The translations under genes and the position numbers were made by a program. Under the pieces are notes generated by a model, which was not told the origin of the DNA, searched no databases, and was given only the letters and a program-made list of their open reading frames with translations. 8,733 bases of DNA. Source: Coriobacteriia bacterium. Lineage in GTDB: Bacteria > Actinomycetota > Coriobacteriia > Anaerosomatales > Anaerosomataceae. The stretch lies in contig JAFGUS010000020.1 of NCBI GenBank assembly GCA_016938395.1, forward strand, positions 1 through 8,733, read 5' to 3'. Shown one piece after another: positions 6,350 through 8,733 of this stretch. Positions within the stretch are counted from its first letter, which is position 1, and each line of letters opens with the position of its first letter.

Positions 6350-7579
6350 ATGCCGAAGCTCTCACTCGCCGGCTTCAAGGATCCCGTACGCCGCCCGCGG
6401 TTCGTCCTCTGGACGGCGGTCGCGGTCATCGCGCTGGCAACACTTCTGATCGCGGCGCTCGGCGCCACCTCGAGCTACTGGTTCTGCGGCGGCTTCTGCC
6501 ACTCGGTGCAGCTCGACTCGGTGGTGGCCTATGACGGTTCATCGCACAGCATGGTCGCCTGCGTCTCCTGTCACCTGCCGGTGAACGGCGACCCGGTGAC
6601 CTTCCTGTACCACAAGGCGCACGCCGGCATCGTCGGCGCGTACGAGCTCGCCACCAAGACCTACCACGTGCCGCTCAACCCGGTGAGCCATCTCGCACTC
6701 GATGCGAGCCACATGGGCTCCGAGCAGTGCACGCAGTGCCACTCGGCCAACCGCGCGATGACGCCAAGCCGGGGAATCATCATCAACCACGAGATCCACG
6801 AGGAGAACCACATCCACTGCACCGCGTGTCACAACCGCGTGGCGCACCCCGAGGGTGACCTCGCGATCACGATGGTGGACCCGGCCACCGGCGAGACGGC
6901 CGCTAAGCACGCCGACTTCATGACGATGACCGCGTGCTTCCGCTGCCACACGCTCACCGGCGAATCGCCGTCGGGCGCCGAGTACGCCGCGCCGGGCGAC
7001 TGCAAGCTCTGCCACTCGGCAAGCTTCGACCTCAAGCCCGCCAACCACCGCGCGGAGGACTTCTACCCGGCGGGTCACGCCAAACTGGCCACTATGGAAG
7101 TCGACCACGCCACGGGCCGGCCAGCCGAGACGGTCGTCAAACCGGTCGTCCACGGCGAGAGCGAGGAGTCGACCGGTACCGAGAGCAGCAACTACGTGCC
7201 CTCGGCAGGCGACGACCACGTGCTGCACCTGGAGAGCGTGTCGGCCATCAACTACTGCTCCACGTGCCACATCGTCGAGCGCTTCTGCGTGGACTGCCAT
7301 GGCGTTGAGATGCCGCACCCGGCCGACTTCATCACCGGCCACGGCGATGCCGGCAAGCAGAACGCCGACACGTGCGCGATGTGCCACGCCAACGAGGGCC
7401 AGATGGTGGAGGACGCCGGCACCGAGTTCTGCAACGGGTGCCACCATCAGGGCGCCGACCCCACCAAGCCGTTCATCCCGCAGCACGTCGGACTCGTGCG
7501 CGATCTGGGCGCCCAGGCGTGCTTCGAGTGCCATACGCCGACGTACTGCGCCGAATGCCACGTGCGGGGCGGGCAGTGA
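6350..7579 (+). CDS. NapC/NrfH-type membrane cytochrome fused to an eight-haem domain (12 haem sites)
   Basis: A 409-residue protein with ATG 7 nt after a strong AAGGAG (6337-6342). R14-R17 precede one helix at about 18-40. Residues 41-170 follow the tetrahaem NapC/NirT/NrfH plan: haem 1 as CX3CH (C46-GGF-C50-H51), haem 2 CVSCHLP (71) followed by K89 and an aromatic/glycine stretch, haem 3 at C127, haem 4 at C157 with H166. This family oxidises menaquinol at the membrane face. Eight more CXXCH sites follow at C196, 218, 303, 313, 342, 361, 391 and 400. A 75-residue His-rich and acidic linker (about 228-302) splits them, and two pairs (303/313 and 391/400) are very close. The layout recalls Geobacter ImcH, a 7-haem NapC/NirT protein, but with more haems. 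It likely feeds the 15-haem protein encoded 39 bp upstream. NrfH's haem-1 methionine position holds V53. Confidence 0.87.
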   Translation: MPKLSLAGFKDPVRRPRFVLWTAVAVIALATLLIAALGATSSYWFCGGFCHSVQLDSVVAYDGSSHSMVACVSCHLPVNGDPVTFLYHKAHAGIVGAYELATKTYHVPLNPVSHLALDASHMGSEQCTQCHSANRAMTPSRGIIINHEIHEENHIHCTACHNRVAHPEGDLAITMVDPATGETAAKHADFMTMTACFRCHTLTGESPSGAEYAAPGDCKLCHSASFDLKPANHRAEDFYPAGHAKLATMEVDHATGRPAETVVKPVVHGESEESTGTESSNYVPSAGDDHVLHLESVSAINYCSTCHIVERFCVDCHGVEMPHPADFITGHGDAGKQNADTCAMCHANEGQMVEDAGTEFCNGCHHQGADPTKPFIPQHVGLVRDLGAQACFECHTPTYCAECHVRGGQ

Positions 7580-8658
7580 CCGAAGCCGGGCCCACCGCGC
7601 CGGCACCCGGTACGCCGGAGTCCGCTGCGACGGAACCTGCCAGCACGTCTCCGCGCTCCGATGACCGTGCCAGGAGGCGCGCTCTCGCGCGGCTGAAGTA
7701 CATCGAGCCCACGCAGCTTGCGGTGGCTATGGCCGTGATCGTGATCCTCGCGGGCGTCATCGTGGCGCTGAGCATCTTTGGCTGGCCGTTCGGCTCCGAT
7801 CCGTGGGCGAAGCTTCCCGACGATCCGTCGGTGATCGTGAACCTGGCCGGCTACTTCCCGGCAGAAGGGGAGACGCCGCTCGACAGCCCCGCCGGCATCG
7901 CCATCGCCAGCAAGCGCGTGTACGTGGCCGAATCCGGACCGGGGCGCATCGCGATCTTCGACGTCAACGGGAAGCGCACCGGCGAGGTCGCCATCGAGAA
8001 GGCCGAAGGTGCGATTCGTGCCGTGCCCATCGGCGTGGCCGCCGCGGGTCGCTCGCGCATCGCGGTGCTCGACGCGGGCGCAGACCGCGTGCTGGTGTAC
8101 GCGGTGACCCCCGAGGGCGGCGAGATCCTGTTCCGCATCGGCGAGCAGGATGACGCTACCGCACCGGTGCGACCCACGGCCGTCACCTACGCCCACCGCA
8201 CGTACTTCGTGGCCGACGCAGGCACCGCGACCGTGAAGATCTTCGATGCCGACGGCAGCTTCGTGCGCGAGATCGGTGCCGACGCCGAGACGCCGCTCGA
8301 GCGGGCGGGTGGCATCGCGGTCGTGGGCGATCGTCTCGTCGTCACAGAGCCCGGCGCCAACCGCATCGTGGCTATGGACGTGGAGACAGGGCAGGCGCAC
8401 GGCGTGTATCCGGGTGCCTACGCGCTCCCACGCGGCGTGACGGCCGTGCGCGATCGAGTGGCGATCACCGACGTGCTCGGAGCGGCCATCCACGTGCTCA
8501 ATGCGGACGGCACCCCCACGCATACGATCGACGAGCGTACGGTGCCCGCGTGGCCTCCCGGCGGACCCGAGGGTGTGGCCTGGTACGAGCGCACCGACCG
8601 GCTCTATGTGACCGACGCGGACTTCGGCAGAGTGGTCATATTCAATGTGCGGATGTAG
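7576..8658 (+). CDS. Second membrane-anchored six-bladed NHL/beta-propeller protein
   Basis: The GTG start overlaps the stop of the preceding cytochrome gene as GTGA, a sign of translational coupling; GGGG (7566-7569) is a possible Shine-Dalgarno. The frame is open further upstream, but that part overlaps the cytochrome coding region. The 360-residue product has a Pro/Ala/Thr tail (1-28), a basic stretch (R31-R39, K41), one transmembrane helix at about 47-69, and then a propeller. The basic stretch predicts a cytoplasmic tail and external propeller. Blade strands with G-(I/V)-A and V-Y-V-A/T-(D/E) motifs occur near 105-120, 150-167, 199-215, 244-260, 286-300 and 331-349, and several are followed by a strand of the form R-(I/V)-x-I-F-D. 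It has the same design as the NHL protein at 2426-3574 but is diverged. Linkage suggests work with the cytochromes, perhaps as a scaffold; no catalytic site is evident. Confidence 0.85.
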   Translation: MTEAGPTAPAPGTPESAATEPASTSPRSDDRARRRALARLKYIEPTQLAVAMAVIVILAGVIVALSIFGWPFGSDPWAKLPDDPSVIVNLAGYFPAEGETPLDSPAGIAIASKRVYVAESGPGRIAIFDVNGKRTGEVAIEKAEGAIRAVPIGVAAAGRSRIAVLDAGADRVLVYAVTPEGGEILFRIGEQDDATAPVRPTAVTYAHRTYFVADAGTATVKIFDADGSFVREIGADAETPLERAGGIAVVGDRLVVTEPGANRIVAMDVETGQAHGVYPGAYALPRGVTAVRDRVAITDVLGAAIHVLNADGTPTHTIDERTVPAWPPGGPEGVAWYERTDRLYVTDADFGRVVIFNVRM

Positions 8659-8666
8659 GGGGCGCT

Positions 8667-8675
8667 TGCTATACT
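8667..8675 (+). promoter_or_regulatory. Extended -10 promoter of the downstream unit
   Basis: TGCTATACT gives an extended TG motif plus TATACT (8670-8675), 9 bp after the end of the NHL gene. Its TTGCTAT core is the same as in the promoter at 3601. No convincing -35 is present. Transcription would start near 8682 and run out of the window. Confidence 0.6.
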
Positions 8676-8679
8676 TAAG

Positions 8680-8717
8680 GCGGCTGAGGCCAGGGGCCGC
8701 GCGGACCTTCGGGACCG
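8680..8717 (+). promoter_or_regulatory. Two GC-rich hairpins in the leader of the downstream unit
   Basis: GCGGC (8680-8684) can pair with GCCGC (8696-8700). Next, CGGACC-TTCG-GGACCG (8702-8717) folds as five G-C pairs around one A-A mismatch, closed by a stable cUUCGg tetraloop. No T-run follows either stem, so they do not look like a terminator of the cytochrome genes. They may belong to a structured leader or an RNA gene cut by the window edge; I recognise no known RNA family in the 50 nt visible. Confidence 0.4.
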
Positions 8718-8733
8718 GGTGTGGCTGTCACGG

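Noticed and set aside
7447..8523. 358-codon minus-strand frame opposite the second NHL gene
   Set aside because: Same shadow pattern; the + strand frame has a transmembrane helix and propeller repeats.
1..8733. tRNA or rRNA genes, CRISPR arrays, insertion sequences, attachment sites
   Set aside because: Read for on both strands; no cloverleaf, rRNA core motif, spacer-repeat array, transposase or terminal inverted repeats were recognised.

Overview
This 8.7 kb window is gene-dense, high-G+C DNA (about two thirds G+C by eye) with every real gene on the + strand. The Rex protein, the frequent GTG starts and the many multihaem c-type cytochromes without outer-membrane porin or lipobox signals suggest a monoderm actinobacterium, perhaps an anaerobic Coriobacteriia-like lineage. 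That placement is inference from protein style and was not tested by a search.

Layout: (1) 1-957, the C-terminal part of a membrane protein with a TPR tail, probably an O-antigen-ligase/polymerase-type protein, open at the left edge; (2) 958-1006, a short gap with a TGCCGT direct-repeat array; (3) 1007-3574, a compact trio: rex (NADH/NAD+-sensing repressor), a membrane-anchored TPR protein and a membrane-anchored six-bladed NHL propeller; (4) 3575-3661, the one clear promoter region between genes, with an extended -10 TGCTATGAT, an overlapping imperfect Rex-operator-like sequence and a perfect 7-bp hairpin; (5) 3662-8658, a close-packed cytochrome set: a secreted 7-haem protein, a membrane-anchored 15-haem doubled-CXXCH protein, a 12-haem protein with a NapC/NrfH-type N-terminus, and a second membrane-anchored NHL propeller overlapping it by 4 bp; (6) 8659-8733, another extended -10 (TGCTATACT) followed by GC-rich hairpins that start an unseen downstream unit.

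Working model (inference): the NapC/NrfH-type protein takes electrons from menaquinol, the 15-haem protein carries them through the cell wall, and the 7-haem secreted protein is the outermost carrier. That makes 34 predicted haem sites in three adjacent genes, a plausible extracellular electron transfer or external reductase pathway for a cell with one membrane. The two NHL propellers and the TPR protein would be scaffolds or assembly factors. The Rex-like site over the cytochrome promoter suggests control by cellular NADH/NAD+ ratio. The most unusual points are the 12-haem NapC/NrfH fusion, the CX3CH sites, the insertion in the 15-haem repeat protein and the candidate Rex link.
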